DNA from: Nonomuraea africana
Lineage (GTDB): Bacteria; Actinomycetota; Actinomycetes; Streptosporangiales; Streptosporangiaceae
Assembly (NCBI RefSeq): GCF_014873535.1
Contig: NZ_JADBEF010000001.1
Span: 6,882,001-6,946,000 of the forward strand
Direction of reading: 5' to 3'
Length of the DNA stretch: 64,000 nt
The notes under the pieces are model-generated. The model was given only the letters and a program-made list of their open reading frames with translations. It made no database searches and was not told where the DNA came from. Made by a program: the position numbers and the translations under genes. Below, piece by piece: positions 1-8,565 of this stretch. Numbering within the stretch: position 1 is the first letter of the stretch; every line of letters begins with the position of its first letter.

Positions 1-167
1 CGCTGTCGTGGGTGCTCAGGGACCCGAGGGTGACCAGCGTGCTGATCGGCGCGAGCAGCGTCGAGCAGCTGGAGGTCAACCTGGCCGCCGTGGAGGGCCC
101 CGTCTTCACCGAGGACGAACTCGAGCAGATCGACAAGATCACGACGGGGACGACGTCGTCCGCGTGA
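1..167 (+). CDS. Aldo/keto reductase, C-terminal fragment (cut by window edge)
   Basis: Only the last 54 residues are inside the window, read in frame from base 3 to a TGA at 165-167. The visible stretch LSWVLRDPRVTSVLIGASSV followed by an EQLEVNL segment is the typical C-terminal end of the aldo/keto reductase superfamily (the last beta-strand and the NADPH 2'-phosphate-binding helix). These enzymes reduce aldehydes and ketones with NADPH in the cytosol. The VIGA-type NADPH motif favours the YghZ/Kv-beta branch, but the substrate cannot be told from this end. It is tail to tail with the next gene, 3 bp away. Confidence 0.85.
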   Translation, partial: LSWVLRDPRVTSVLIGASSVEQLEVNLAAVEGPVFTEDELEQIDKITTGTTSSA

Positions 168-170
168 CGC

Positions 171-2648
171 TCACAGGGCCTCGTGCCGCTGGAGGTAGGC
201 GAAGGAGGCCCAGCCGGGCAGCACCGGCAGCCAGAAGGTGAGCAGCCGGTAGAGGAGCACCGAGGAGGTCGCGAACTCGGCCGGCACTCCGGCGACCGTG
301 AGCCCGAGGGCCAGCGACGCCTCGACCGCGCCCAGACCGCCAGGTGTGGGCGCGGCCGAGCCGATCGCGTTGGCCGTGAGGAAGACCACCGCGACCGTCG
401 TGAAGCCAGTCTCGCCGCCGAAGGCCCGCACGCACGCGTAGAGGCAGAACGTGAAGGCCAGCGAGAGGCAGAGGATCCCGCCGAAGCCTTCGGCGATCTT
501 GCGCGGCGACTGGAGGACGTCGAGCAGGCGCGGCACGACGTTGGCGAAGAGCGACCTCAGCCGCTTGGTGACCATGCGGCGCACCGGCGGCACGCCCAGC
601 AGGATCACGATGAGCACCGCCACGGCGAGCACCGCGACGAGCAGCCCGCGCGAGGGTGCGAACGACGTGGTCGTGCTCGATCCGGTGATGTAGGCGAACA
701 CCAGCAGCAGCGCGATGTGGCTGGCCAGCCCGATGACCTGGGAGGCGCCGATGCTGGCCACGGCCAGCGCGGGCGGCACGCCGCGCTTTTGCAGGTAGCG
801 GGTGTTGATCGCGACGCCGCCCACCGCCGGCGGGGTCACCAGCTTCACGAACGACGAGGCGAACTGCACCAGCACCGTACGGCCCAGCGGCAACGGCTCG
901 GGCACGAAGCCTCTGATCATGAGCGCCGCGGCGACGAAGCTGAACCCCGAGGCGGCCAGCGCGAGCACGCCCCATCCCCACTCGGCCGTGGTGATGACCT
1001 TGAGCAGGTCGACCCGGCTGAGCTGCGAGAGCAGGAAGTAGGCGGCCAGCGTGCTGGCGATGATGGTGACGAGCGTGCGCGGTCTGAACCGCTCGAGGCG
1101 TACCTCCTCGACCTCGGCCTGCGGGGTCAGCGCCTCGATCTGCTCGCGGATCGCGGCCAGCAGTTCCTTGTTCTTCGACAGCGCCGCCCTGGTCTCCCTG
1201 GTCAGCGCGATGCGCTGGAGCAGGGGCAGCGCGCCGCCGAGCGCGTCGGGGCCGAGCACGCCCGCCGCGGCCCTGACCGAGCGCTCGGCGCCGACCCGCA
1301 GCGCCAGGTAGGTGAGCAGCTGCGCGATGTCGATGCGCAGCAGCAGGTCGCCCGCCGCCACCTCGCCGCTGCGCGGGTCGGCGAGGACGACACGGCCCTC
1401 GCGGTCGACGTGGATGCTGTCGCCGGTCAGCCGCCTGTGAGCCAGGCGCTGCATCTGCAGCAGCAGCACCTGCTCCCAGATCTGGGCGAGCAGGTCGTCG
1501 CTGATCTCGCTGTCTTTGAGCTGGTCGAGGGCGCGCGTCTCGAGGTGCTCGTAGGCCAGGAGCGCGGCCTCGGTGCCGATCTCGCTGGTGCCGAGCAGGC
1601 GCGGGGTGTTGGCGCCCGCAGCCTGGGTGGCGTAGGCCATGAGCGCCTCGCGCTCCAGCTCCGCGCGCAGCGAGCGGATCGCCCGCCGCCTGGTCTCGGA
1701 GTGGAGCCTGATCCGCCGCCACAGCCGGTACGGCAGGCCGGCCACCTGCCGGTCGCGGTCGAGCACGGTGACGTCGAGGCTGGAACCGTCGGACAGGCCG
1801 ACGGCGTAGCGGCGGCTGCCCTGGTGGTCGTCGTCGATGCGCCGGGCGGAGACCGGCGAGAAGGACAGCTTGCGCAGCGCCGCGATGACGGCGTTGCCCG
1901 GCGGGCGCGTGTTGGGGCTGCCGACGCCGTACAGCGTGCCGTAGCCGACGGCCATGCCGAACAGGACGGTCACGATCGCGCTCGGCAGCGTGATCTGCTT
2001 GCCGGTGAACAGCGCGAAGATCGACAGCGCGGTGACCGTCCACATCAGCGCGCGCCAGGTGGGCCGGCGGGAGATGCGGACCGCGGTGGCGTAGCCGATG
2101 ACCGAGCTGAGCAGCGCGTTGAGCGGTTCGAGGTCGCGGCCGCCGGTCAGCAGCGTGGCCAGGTCTTCGGGGCCCGCCGTGACCAGCCACTGGCCGATCA
2201 GGTAGGAGCCCGCCATGCCGAGGATGGCGGCTATCAACCCCTCGGCCACGCGCAACCCGTCGCGGTGGAAGACCCGCTCGACCGCGAAGGCGGTGGGGAC
2301 GACCAGCACGGCGGCGCCGCTCAGGAAGGTCGCGATGCCCGCCAGCAGGGCGGGGGCGCGGTCGGTGCCCTCGGTGACGTCCTGTTCGAGGCCGATGAGC
2401 GTCTGCTGGGCCACCAGCATGAGCAGGATGACCGCGCTCAGTACCAGGAGCGTGGCCAGGAAGCGCAGAGCGTCGGACGGCCGCCGCAGCCGCTGCGGCA
2501 GGAGTGGTTCGACGACGAAGACGACCGGTTCGTCGCGCGCGTCAGACACGACCGGGTCCCCCTCCGCGGAGTCGGCCGTTTTCTCGCTTTCCGTGATGTC
2601 TGCCACCGACAGCGATTCTGCCTCTTTCCGACTCGACCGTGCGATCAT
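171..2648 (-). CDS. Large membrane protein: lysylphosphatidylglycerol-synthase-type (UPF0104/AglD) flippase domain with internal kinase-like domain
   Basis: A protein of 825 aa. ATG at 2648 is chosen because GGAG lies 5 nt upstream; longer in-frame extensions run through the promoter of the divergent peptidase gene. Residues about 55-260 hold several membrane segments. The central cytosolic part (about 270-480) looks like a decayed protein-kinase/ABC1-type fold: an HRRLTGDSIHV segment sits where the catalytic loop would be and LADPRSGE where the DFG region would be. The C-terminal 300 residues contain about eight hydrophobic helices of the UPF0104/MprF-like transmembrane family (APTPGGLGAVEA motif), which in MprF flips aminoacylated phospholipids. 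No aminoacyl-transferase domain is present, so the lipid substrate is unknown. Family call is firm; kinase-like region is inference. Confidence 0.8.
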   Translation of the reverse strand: MIARSSRKEAESLSVADITESEKTADSAEGDPVVSDARDEPVVFVVEPLLPQRLRRPSDALRFLATLLVLSAVILLMLVAQQTLIGLEQDVTEGTDRAPALLAGIATFLSGAAVLVVPTAFAVERVFHRDGLRVAEGLIAAILGMAGSYLIGQWLVTAGPEDLATLLTGGRDLEPLNALLSSVIGYATAVRISRRPTWRALMWTVTALSIFALFTGKQITLPSAIVTVLFGMAVGYGTLYGVGSPNTRPPGNAVIAALRKLSFSPVSARRIDDDHQGSRRYAVGLSDGSSLDVTVLDRDRQVAGLPYRLWRRIRLHSETRRRAIRSLRAELEREALMAYATQAAGANTPRLLGTSEIGTEAALLAYEHLETRALDQLKDSEISDDLLAQIWEQVLLLQMQRLAHRRLTGDSIHVDREGRVVLADPRSGEVAAGDLLLRIDIAQLLTYLALRVGAERSVRAAAGVLGPDALGGALPLLQRIALTRETRAALSKNKELLAAIREQIEALTPQAEVEEVRLERFRPRTLVTIIASTLAAYFLLSQLSRVDLLKVITTAEWGWGVLALAASGFSFVAAALMIRGFVPEPLPLGRTVLVQFASSFVKLVTPPAVGGVAINTRYLQKRGVPPALAVASIGASQVIGLASHIALLLVFAYITGSSTTTSFAPSRGLLVAVLAVAVLIVILLGVPPVRRMVTKRLRSLFANVVPRLLDVLQSPRKIAEGFGGILCLSLAFTFCLYACVRAFGGETGFTTVAVVFLTANAIGSAAPTPGGLGAVEASLALGLTVAGVPAEFATSSVLLYRLLTFWLPVLPGWASFAYLQRHEAL

Positions 2649-2760
2649 TGGGCTCCAGTGTCCGCAGTCACCACTGCGGCCACTCCACCGGGTAACGTCT
2701 CCGCCAGCTCCGACGTGCCTTGCCATACCCCCGAGAGAAAAGCTTGCCACGCTGGCCGGC

Positions 2761-4068
2761 ATGATCACCCATTTGCTCGTGACGCTGGCCCTCGCGGCGC
2801 CGGGCGGCACGCTCGCCGACGACGTGAAGCTCGACGATATGCTCGCCCATCTGCAGGCGTTCCAGGCCATCGCCGACGCCCACGGCGGTAACCGGGCGGC
2901 GGGCACGCCAGGATATGACGCCTCCGCCGATTACGTGGCGGCGCGGCTGATGGAGGCCGGTTACACGGTCGAGCTCCAGCCCTTCCGTTTCGTCGCCTAC
3001 CGGCAACTGGCCCCCGCCGTCCTCAGGGTGCACGGCACGGACCTCGGGAAGGTTTCCACGCTGGTCAATTCGGGGGCAGGCGAGGTGACGGCGCAACCGC
3101 GCAGGGTGGGCGCGGGCTGCGCGGACACGGATTTCGCCGGCTTCGAGCCGGGCGGTGTGGCGGTGGTCGACAGGGGCCGGTGCACGTTCGAGACCAAGGC
3201 GGCCCGCGCCTCGACGGCGGGCGCCAAGGCGTTGATCGTGGTCAACCAGGGCGGCGCGTTCGACGGCAACGCGGGCGCTCCTCAGCCGATCCCGGTCGTC
3301 GGCGTCGACTCCGAGCAGGGGGCGGCGGTGTCCAAGGCGCGGCAGGTGACCGTCGTCACCAGGACCGAGACCCAGAGATGGCTCACGCGCAACGTGATCG
3401 CGCAGACCGCGACGGGGGCGACCGACGACGTGGTCATGGTAGGCGCGCACCTCGACTCGGTCGAGGCCGGGCCCGGCATCAACGACAACGGCTCGGGCAG
3501 CGCGGCCGTCCTGGAGATCGCGCTCAGGATGGCCACCAGGCGGCCCGACCGGGCGGTGCGTTTCGTCTGGTGGGGGGCGGAGGAGCTGGGGCTGCTCGGG
3601 TCGAGGCACTACGTGGCCACCCTCCCGCCGGAGGAGCGCGCCAAGATCGGGATGTACATCAACGTCGACATGGTCGCGTCGCCCAACCACACGTTCGCGA
3701 TCTACGACGGCGACGACTCCGACCAGGTGGGCCAGGGGCCTGGGCCAGAGGGATCGGCGCGGATCGAGCGGGCCTTCCAGGACTTCTTCACCGCGCGGGG
3801 CCTGCCGTACACGGGGAGCGACTTCACCGGACGCTCGGACTACGGTCCCTTCATCGCCGCGGGCATCCCCGCGGGCGGGCTCTTCACCGGCGCGGAGGCC
3901 CTGAAGACGGAGGCGCAGGCCACGATGTTCGGAGGGACGGCCGGCGCCCCGCTGGACGACTGCTACCACAAGGCGTGCGACGACCTGAAGAACATCAATA
4001 CCCATGCCCTGGATGTTTCGGCGGACGCCGTGGCGACGGTGATAACCACATTCGCATGGCGTAGATAA
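2761..4068 (+). CDS. Secreted M28-family zinc aminopeptidase with PA domain
   Basis: A protein of 435 aa from ATG 2761, where a short hydrophobic signal sequence (ITHLLVTLALAAPGG) begins; no clear Shine-Dalgarno is seen. Residues about 80-190 form a protease-associated (PA) domain. The C-terminal half carries the M28 di-zinc ligands in order: H230 (GAHLDS), D242 (INDNGSG), E274/E275 (GAEELGLLGS), D303 (NVDM) and H403 (YHKACDD). This is the layout of the Streptomyces griseus aminopeptidase group, which removes N-terminal hydrophobic residues from peptides outside the cell. Two cysteines flank H403 (CYHKACDD) and may form a disulphide. The gene is divergent from the flippase-like gene, with 112 bp between starts. 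Confidence 0.88.
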   Translation: MITHLLVTLALAAPGGTLADDVKLDDMLAHLQAFQAIADAHGGNRAAGTPGYDASADYVAARLMEAGYTVELQPFRFVAYRQLAPAVLRVHGTDLGKVSTLVNSGAGEVTAQPRRVGAGCADTDFAGFEPGGVAVVDRGRCTFETKAARASTAGAKALIVVNQGGAFDGNAGAPQPIPVVGVDSEQGAAVSKARQVTVVTRTETQRWLTRNVIAQTATGATDDVVMVGAHLDSVEAGPGINDNGSGSAAVLEIALRMATRRPDRAVRFVWWGAEELGLLGSRHYVATLPPEERAKIGMYINVDMVASPNHTFAIYDGDDSDQVGQGPGPEGSARIERAFQDFFTARGLPYTGSDFTGRSDYGPFIAAGIPAGGLFTGAEALKTEAQATMFGGTAGAPLDDCYHKACDDLKNINTHALDVSADAVATVITTFAWRR

Positions 4069-4144
4069 CGAAATGCAGTCGGCATCTTCTCCATAAAGGT
4101 TCGCCAATATACCGTGCATGCGCTTAGCTCTTAGGAGATCATTA

Positions 4145-4288
4145 GTGCGTTCTCGCCTGGCGAACCTGACCGAGCAGGAGCGGGCGAACATCGCCCTCTA
4201 CGTCAGCTTCTCGACCGCAACCGACCGAGCTTGCAGCTCCTCACCATCGATGGATTCGACGGTTCAGGCCGCGTCGTCGGCAGCGTGA
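4145..4288 (+). pseudogene. Truncated short reading frame next to the TnpB relic
   Basis: A 47-codon frame from GTG 4145 with a very good ribosome binding site (AGGAG, 7 nt spacing). It starts VRSRLANLTEQERANIALYV and then loses protein-like composition near base 4230, about where insertion-element sequence should begin, ending inside the TnpB remnant. I read it as the first 28 or so codons of a host gene cut by the element. The gene family is not recognised. It could also be chance sequence behind a ribosome-binding-site-like motif. Confidence 0.35.
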
Positions 4289-4710
4289 CTCACTGCCCAG
4301 CCCGCCACACCACGCGAGGCGATGTTGCGGGCCGCGTTGACGTCGGCGTGCTCAGCGAAGCCGCACGACGTGCACGTAAAGGTTTCCCGGTCGGCCCGGT
4401 TGCGCTTGTCCACGTGTCCGCAGCGCGAACACCCTTGCGAGGTGTAGGCCGCCTCCACGTAGATGAGGGCGACCCCGGCGCGGGCCGCCTTGTAGGCGAT
4501 GAAGCTCCCCAACTGGTGGAAGCTCCAGGAGTGCAGTGTGACCCGCTGGGGCTTGCGGAGCCGTACCCGGTCACGGATCCCGCCCAGGTCTTCCAGGGCG
4601 ATTCCGCGGCCGGTGCGTTCTGCCTCGGTCACGATCTGCTTGGCGATGGTGTGGTTGGTGTTGGCGGCGAACCGGGCCTCGGCCCGGCGGCGGCGCAGCG
4701 TCCCGGCTGG
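4264..4710 (-). pseudogene. tnpB: IS605/IS1341-type transposon nuclease TnpB, C-terminal fragment
   Basis: About 145 C-terminal residues of an OrfB/TnpB protein. Visible are the RuvC-II segment GIALEDLGGIRDR, the zinc finger with paired cysteines in QGCSRCGHVD and FTCTSCGFAE, and the RuvC-III end ADVNAARNIASRG. The N-terminal half, including the RuvC-I aspartate and the RNA-binding part, is missing: similarity stops about 25 bp before the start of the molybdopterin oxidoreductase gene. No tnpA or clear terminal hairpins are present, so this is a dead remnant. TnpB guide (omega) RNAs normally overlap the 3' end of tnpB and run past it, here leftward from about 4300 to 4150, but I cannot show that one is intact. 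Confidence 0.85.
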
Positions 4711-4722
4711 GGCGCTGCCGCC

Positions 4723-4728
4723 TACACT
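4723..4728 (+). promoter_or_regulatory. -10 box (TACACT) placed for a leaderless transcript
   Basis: TACACT ends 7 nt before ATG 4736 and no Shine-Dalgarno lies between them. The transcript would therefore begin at or next to the start codon. The -35 region is not convincing. The same arrangement recurs at several other genes in the window. Confidence 0.5.
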
Positions 4729-4735
4729 CGATGCC

Positions 4736-6742
4736 ATGTCGGGTGAATTGCGAGTTCTGGGGGCGTGTCCGCTCGACTGCCCCGACACGTGCTCCTGGAT
4801 CGTGACCGTCGAGGACGGCAAGGCCATGAAGATGCGCGGCAACCCCGACCAGCCGTACACGCGGGGCGCGCTGTGCGTGAAGGTCAACCGCTACCTCGAG
4901 CACACCCAGGCCCCCGACCGGATCCTGTATCCGCTGCGCCGTACCGGGCCGAAGGGGTCGGGGCGGTTCGAGCGGATCACCTGGGACGAGGCGCTCGACG
5001 AGATCGCCACCAGGCTCCGCGGCATCGTGGACGAGCACGGCGGCGAGGCGATCTGGCCCTACCTCGGCACCGGCTCCCTCGGCTACCTGCAGGGCTGCGA
5101 GGGCGTGGCCGGGCGCAGGTTCTGGAACGTGCTCGGCGCCGCCAAGCACGCGATGAACATCTGCTCCGTCGCGGGCAGTCTCGGCCTGGCGCGCGCCCAG
5201 GGCACCGCGGGCGGCATGGACCCGGAGAACTTCGCCCAGGCCGAGCTGATCCTCCTGTGGGGCACCAACACGCTCACCAGCGGCCACCACCTGTGGAAGT
5301 TCATCCAGGACGGCCGTGCCAACGGCGCCCACGTCGTGGCGATCGACCCGATCCGCACCAGGACGGCCGACCAGGCCGACGAGCACCTGGCCATCAGGCC
5401 CGGCACCGACGCGGCGCTCGCGCTCGGACTGCTCCACGTGGTGCTGGCGGAGAACGCCCAGGACGAGGAGTACCTGGCCCTGCACACCGAGGGCTGGGAC
5501 GACTTCCGCCAGGAGATCATGGAGTGGCCCGTCGAGCGGACCGCCGAGGTCACGGGGATCCCGGCCGAGGCCGTCCACAGGCTGGGGATGAGACTGGCCC
5601 ACACCCGCCCCACCGCCATCCGCGCCACGATGGGCATCCAGCGGCACGAGGGCGGCGGCGCGGCGATGCGGACGATCGCCTCGATCCCCGGCGTCACCGG
5701 CGACTGGCGCCACCCGGGCGGCGGCGTGGCCTACTCCACCAGCGGCCACGTCCACCTGAACATCGACCGGCGCAACGACCTGCTGGCCAAGCCGGTGCGC
5801 ACCAGGTACATGACCCGGCTGGCCTCCGAGCTCCAGGACGTCAAGTGCCTGTGGGTCTACGCCGCCAACCCGCTGGCCTCCACCTCGGACACCAACAGGA
5901 TCAGGAAGGGGCTGGCCCGCGACGACCTGTTCACGGTCGTCATGGAGCAGTTCCCCACCGACACCGTCGACTACGCCGACATCGTGCTGCCCGCGACCAT
6001 GCAGACCGAGCACATGGACCTGCACGCCGGGTACGGCCACATGTACCTGCTGTGGAACGAGCCCGCCGTCGCCCCGGCCGGTGAGGCGCTGTCGACCACC
6101 GAGACCTTCCGCCGCCTGGCCGCCCACATGGGCCTGACCGAGCCCTCCCTGTACGACTCCGACCTGGAGCTCGCGGCCGACCTGCTGTCCAGCGGCCACC
6201 CTTCGCTGGAGGGGATCACCCTCGACCGCCTGCGCAAGGAGGGCTGGATGCGGATGAGCTACCCGCAGCCGTTCGCGCCCTTCGCCGACGGCTTCCCCAC
6301 CCCGTCGGGCCGGCTCCGCTTCCCCAGGCGCGGGAAGGCCTACGTCCCCTCGCTCTCCGCCCGGACGGCGGGCGACCGGCTCACGCTCATCACGCCCGCC
6401 GCCCATACCTTCCTGAACTCGACCTTCGGCAACAACCCCGAGCTGCTGCGCCGCGCCAAGGACCCCGTCGTGCTGGTCAACCCCGCCGACGCGGAGTCGC
6501 GCGGCCTGTCCACGGGGCAGCGGGTTCGCGTGGTCAACCACAACGGCTACTTCCTGGCCGACGTCGAGGTCAGCGACAGGGTCGCCAAGGGCGTGGTGGC
6601 CAGCCCCAAGGGCAGGTGGCCGAAGCTCACGACGGGCGGGGCCAACCCGAACGCCGTGGTCGACGAGCGCGACGCCGACATGGGCAAGGGCGCCGTCTAC
6701 CACGACAACCTAGTCGAGCTGGAGCTTGAACCCCTCGTGTGA
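4736..6742 (+). CDS. Molybdopterin-dependent oxidoreductase (BisC/formate-dehydrogenase-like) with [4Fe-4S] motif
   Basis: A protein of 668 aa. The N-terminus carries C11-x3-C15-x3-C19-x27-C47, the [4Fe-4S] binding motif of the Mo/W-bisPGD family. The central molybdopterin oxidoreductase domain (about 50-480) and the C-terminal dinucleotide-binding domain (about 555-665, with the NPADAESRGLSTGQRVRV and GGANPNAV segments) follow. There is no Tat signal, so the enzyme is probably cytoplasmic. Iron-sulphur or membrane-anchor partner subunits are not encoded next door, so the electron acceptor and substrate are unknown. The start is fixed by the leaderless -10 box and the position of the cysteine motif. 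The upstream sequence is the truncated tnpB. The 3' end overlaps the convergent GNAT gene by 33 bp. Confidence 0.85.
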   Translation: MSGELRVLGACPLDCPDTCSWIVTVEDGKAMKMRGNPDQPYTRGALCVKVNRYLEHTQAPDRILYPLRRTGPKGSGRFERITWDEALDEIATRLRGIVDEHGGEAIWPYLGTGSLGYLQGCEGVAGRRFWNVLGAAKHAMNICSVAGSLGLARAQGTAGGMDPENFAQAELILLWGTNTLTSGHHLWKFIQDGRANGAHVVAIDPIRTRTADQADEHLAIRPGTDAALALGLLHVVLAENAQDEEYLALHTEGWDDFRQEIMEWPVERTAEVTGIPAEAVHRLGMRLAHTRPTAIRATMGIQRHEGGGAAMRTIASIPGVTGDWRHPGGGVAYSTSGHVHLNIDRRNDLLAKPVRTRYMTRLASELQDVKCLWVYAANPLASTSDTNRIRKGLARDDLFTVVMEQFPTDTVDYADIVLPATMQTEHMDLHAGYGHMYLLWNEPAVAPAGEALSTTETFRRLAAHMGLTEPSLYDSDLELAADLLSSGHPSLEGITLDRLRKEGWMRMSYPQPFAPFADGFPTPSGRLRFPRRGKAYVPSLSARTAGDRLTLITPAAHTFLNSTFGNNPELLRRAKDPVVLVNPADAESRGLSTGQRVRVVNHNGYFLADVEVSDRVAKGVVASPKGRWPKLTTGGANPNAVVDERDADMGKGAVYHDNLVELELEPLV

Positions 6743-7639
6743 CTGGGCGTAGCCGAGCGAGCGGTAGAAGCGGTGCGCGTCCTCGCGCCGCTTGTCGGAG
6801 GTGAGCTGCACCATCGCGCAGCCGCGTGCCCTGCCCTTCGCGTGGGCCCACTCCATCATCCTGCGGCCCCAGCCCTGCCCGCGCAGGTGTCCCGCGATCC
6901 TGACCGCCTCCACCTGGAGGCGGGTGGCGCCCAGCCGGGAGATGCCGGGGATGTAGGTGAGCTGCATCGTGCCGACCACCTCGCCCTTCAGCTCGGCCAC
7001 GATGAGCTCGTTGTTGGGGTCGGCCTCGATGTCCTCGAAGGCGGCCACGTGCTCGGGGCCGTACGCGCCGGTGCGGGCCGCGGCGATCGCGTCGTCGGTG
7101 ATGAGCGCGACGATGGCGGGCAGGTCGTCGGCGCCGGCCGTACGGAAGACCAGGGACAGGACGTAGCGCGACTCCATCAGCTCGGGATGGGACGGCAGCG
7201 CCATGACCTCGCCGCTCGGCAGGAAGCCCTTGCGCGCGTAGAGCGCGCGGGCGCCGAGGTTGTCGTCGACGGCCCACAGGCCGATCTCGTACGCATCGCG
7301 CGTCCTGGACCAGGCGACGACCTCGTCCACCAGGCGACCGGCCAGGCCCGTCCCCCTGGCCTCCGGCGCCACCCACATCGACTGCAGGTGCGCCTCGCCC
7401 TCGCGCTCCTGCTTGGCGCAGACCAGGCCCGCGCCGGCCGCCACGAACCAGGCCGCGTCGGGGTCGGCCAGGCGCTCGGCCCACTTGTCACGGGGGTGGG
7501 CGGCTTCCTTGTCGTAGGTGGCGCCGAAGGCGGTGGGCGCGTCGGCCAGCGCGCGAAGCCTGATCTCGCGCAGCCGGTCCTCGTCGCCGGTTCGGAGTCG
7601 CTCGATGGTGAATTCCTGCATGTCCGAATCATGACGCAT
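6710..7639 (-). CDS. Double-domain GNAT N-acetyltransferase
   Basis: A protein of 309 aa containing two GNAT folds. In the first (about 10-150) the acetyl-CoA loop is seen as VAPEARGTGLAGRLV, followed by GLWAVDDNLGARALYARKGF. In the second (about 165-309) it is GHLRGQGWGRRMMEWA, followed by EDAHRFYRSLGY, which is a complete motif A/B. Such tandem GNATs resemble mycothiol synthase in layout, but this protein lacks the features I would expect of MshD, so the substrate is left open. Two in-frame starts are possible, ATG 7639 and ATG 7621; neither has a clear ribosome binding site. It is convergent with the molybdoenzyme gene and overlaps it by 33 bp. Confidence 0.8.
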   Translation of the reverse strand: MRHDSDMQEFTIERLRTGDEDRLREIRLRALADAPTAFGATYDKEAAHPRDKWAERLADPDAAWFVAAGAGLVCAKQEREGEAHLQSMWVAPEARGTGLAGRLVDEVVAWSRTRDAYEIGLWAVDDNLGARALYARKGFLPSGEVMALPSHPELMESRYVLSLVFRTAGADDLPAIVALITDDAIAAARTGAYGPEHVAAFEDIEADPNNELIVAELKGEVVGTMQLTYIPGISRLGATRLQVEAVRIAGHLRGQGWGRRMMEWAHAKGRARGCAMVQLTSDKRREDAHRFYRSLGYAQSHEGFKLQLD

Positions 7640-7705
7640 CCTCGGGGAACTCTCAGGGTCGATCCCCGATGTGGACAAGGGGCGCGAAAAGGCACCCTTG
7701 GGGTT

Positions 7706-8149
7706 ATGAACGAGCTCTCTCGACGCGAAGAACTGTCGTTGTCCGGCGCCGCGTTGCGTGGCGCCCCGTGGAAGGCCGCCGCCGTGGGCGGTGGCGTGGT
7801 CACCGCGGCCAGCCTCGGCATGGGGTGGATCCTGCCGGGATCCGCCGATCTGCCGTGGGCCCTCGGACTCGGCATCAGCCTGTTCGCCCTCATCGCCGCC
7901 ATCGGCGCGGTGGCCAAGCCCGAGGAGGGGGACAGGGTCACCAGGCAGGCGCGCAGCTGGTCGCTGCGCCACCCGTGGAAGTTCGCGCTGCTGCCCGCCG
8001 GCATCACCGCGGTCCTGAGCTACCCCGTCCAGCTCGTCATCGACGGCGAGGGCATCGTCGGGGCCGCGTGGGACTCGGTCTGGCGGGGCGCGCTGGTCTA
8101 CCTCATCGCCGGCATCATCACCCTCACCATGAAGGGGAGGGCGCGCTAG
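7706..8149 (+). CDS. Hypothetical membrane protein, about three to four helices
   Basis: A protein of 147 aa, divergent from the GNAT gene with 66 bp between starts. After a polar N-terminus of 24 residues there are hydrophobic segments at about 26-46, 50-70, 93-113 and 122-142. I recognise no domain and see no catalytic motif. The ribosome binding site is weak (GGGG just upstream of the ATG). It ends before a strong bidirectional hairpin shared with the guanidine exporter gene. Function unknown. Confidence 0.65.
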   Translation: MNELSRREELSLSGAALRGAPWKAAAVGGGVVTAASLGMGWILPGSADLPWALGLGISLFALIAAIGAVAKPEEGDRVTRQARSWSLRHPWKFALLPAGITAVLSYPVQLVIDGEGIVGAAWDSVWRGALVYLIAGIITLTMKGRAR

Positions 8150-8175
8150 TCCGCACTCGAGAGAGCGCCGGCCCC

Positions 8176-8209
8176 CGGAGAAGGACGCCTGCCCGGGCGT
8201 CCTTCTCCG
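8176..8209. terminator. Bidirectional hairpin terminator
   Basis: A perfect 14-bp stem (CGGAGAAGGACGCC and its complement) with a 6-nt loop, lying between two convergent genes 27 bp after one and 7 bp after the other. There is no long T tract, as usual in high-GC actinomycetes. Confidence 0.8.
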
Positions 8210-8216
8210 CGGTTCG

Positions 8217-8540
8217 TCAGTGGGCCGCGCCCGAGAGGTTGAGGCCGACGACGCCGATGACGATGAAGGCGATCGAGCCGAGCTTGACCGTCGAGACGTC
8301 GTCACCCATCAGCAGCATGCCCAGCACCGCGGTGCCTACGGCGCCGATGCCCGTCCATACGGCATAGGCGGTGCCGACCTCCAGGCTCCTGAGCGCGAAG
8401 GACAGCGCCCCGAAGCTGAGGACGGCGAAGACCAGGAAGCTGAGAGCCCACCACACGTGGGAGAAGCCCTCGCTCATCTTGAGCGAGTAGGCCATGGCGA
8501 CCTCGAGCAGGCCGGCGGCGACGAGAACGACCCAAGCCAT
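8217..8540 (-). CDS. gdx: Small multidrug resistance family guanidinium exporter (Gdx/SugE type)
   Basis: A protein of 107 aa with four transmembrane helices, the usual SMR length. The essential glutamate is in helix 1 (LLEVAMAYSLK) and helix 3 contains the highly conserved GTAYAVWTGIGAVGT motif of the SugE/Gdx branch, which works as a dual-topology dimer swapping guanidinium for protons. ATG 8540 has AGGAG 5 nt upstream; a GTG two codons earlier overlaps that site and is less likely. A guanidine-III riboswitch sits just upstream, which makes the Gdx role much more likely than drug export. Confidence 0.9.
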   Translation of the reverse strand: MAWVVLVAAGLLEVAMAYSLKMSEGFSHVWWALSFLVFAVLSFGALSFALRSLEVGTAYAVWTGIGAVGTAVLGMLLMGDDVSTVKLGSIAFIVIGVVGLNLSGAAH

Positions 8541-8565
8541 GTGCACTCCTTGTTGTCGAAGGGGT

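Noticed and set aside
183..2891. A 900-codon open frame on the plus strand opposite the flippase-like gene
   Set aside because: It is the antisense shadow of a high-GC gene: composition is Arg/Gly/Ala/Gln-rich with no domain, whereas the minus frame has clear membrane helices and family motifs.
4571..6703. A 710-codon minus-strand frame opposite the molybdoenzyme
   Set aside because: Antisense of a real gene; Val/Gly/His/Arg-rich composition and no recognisable fold.
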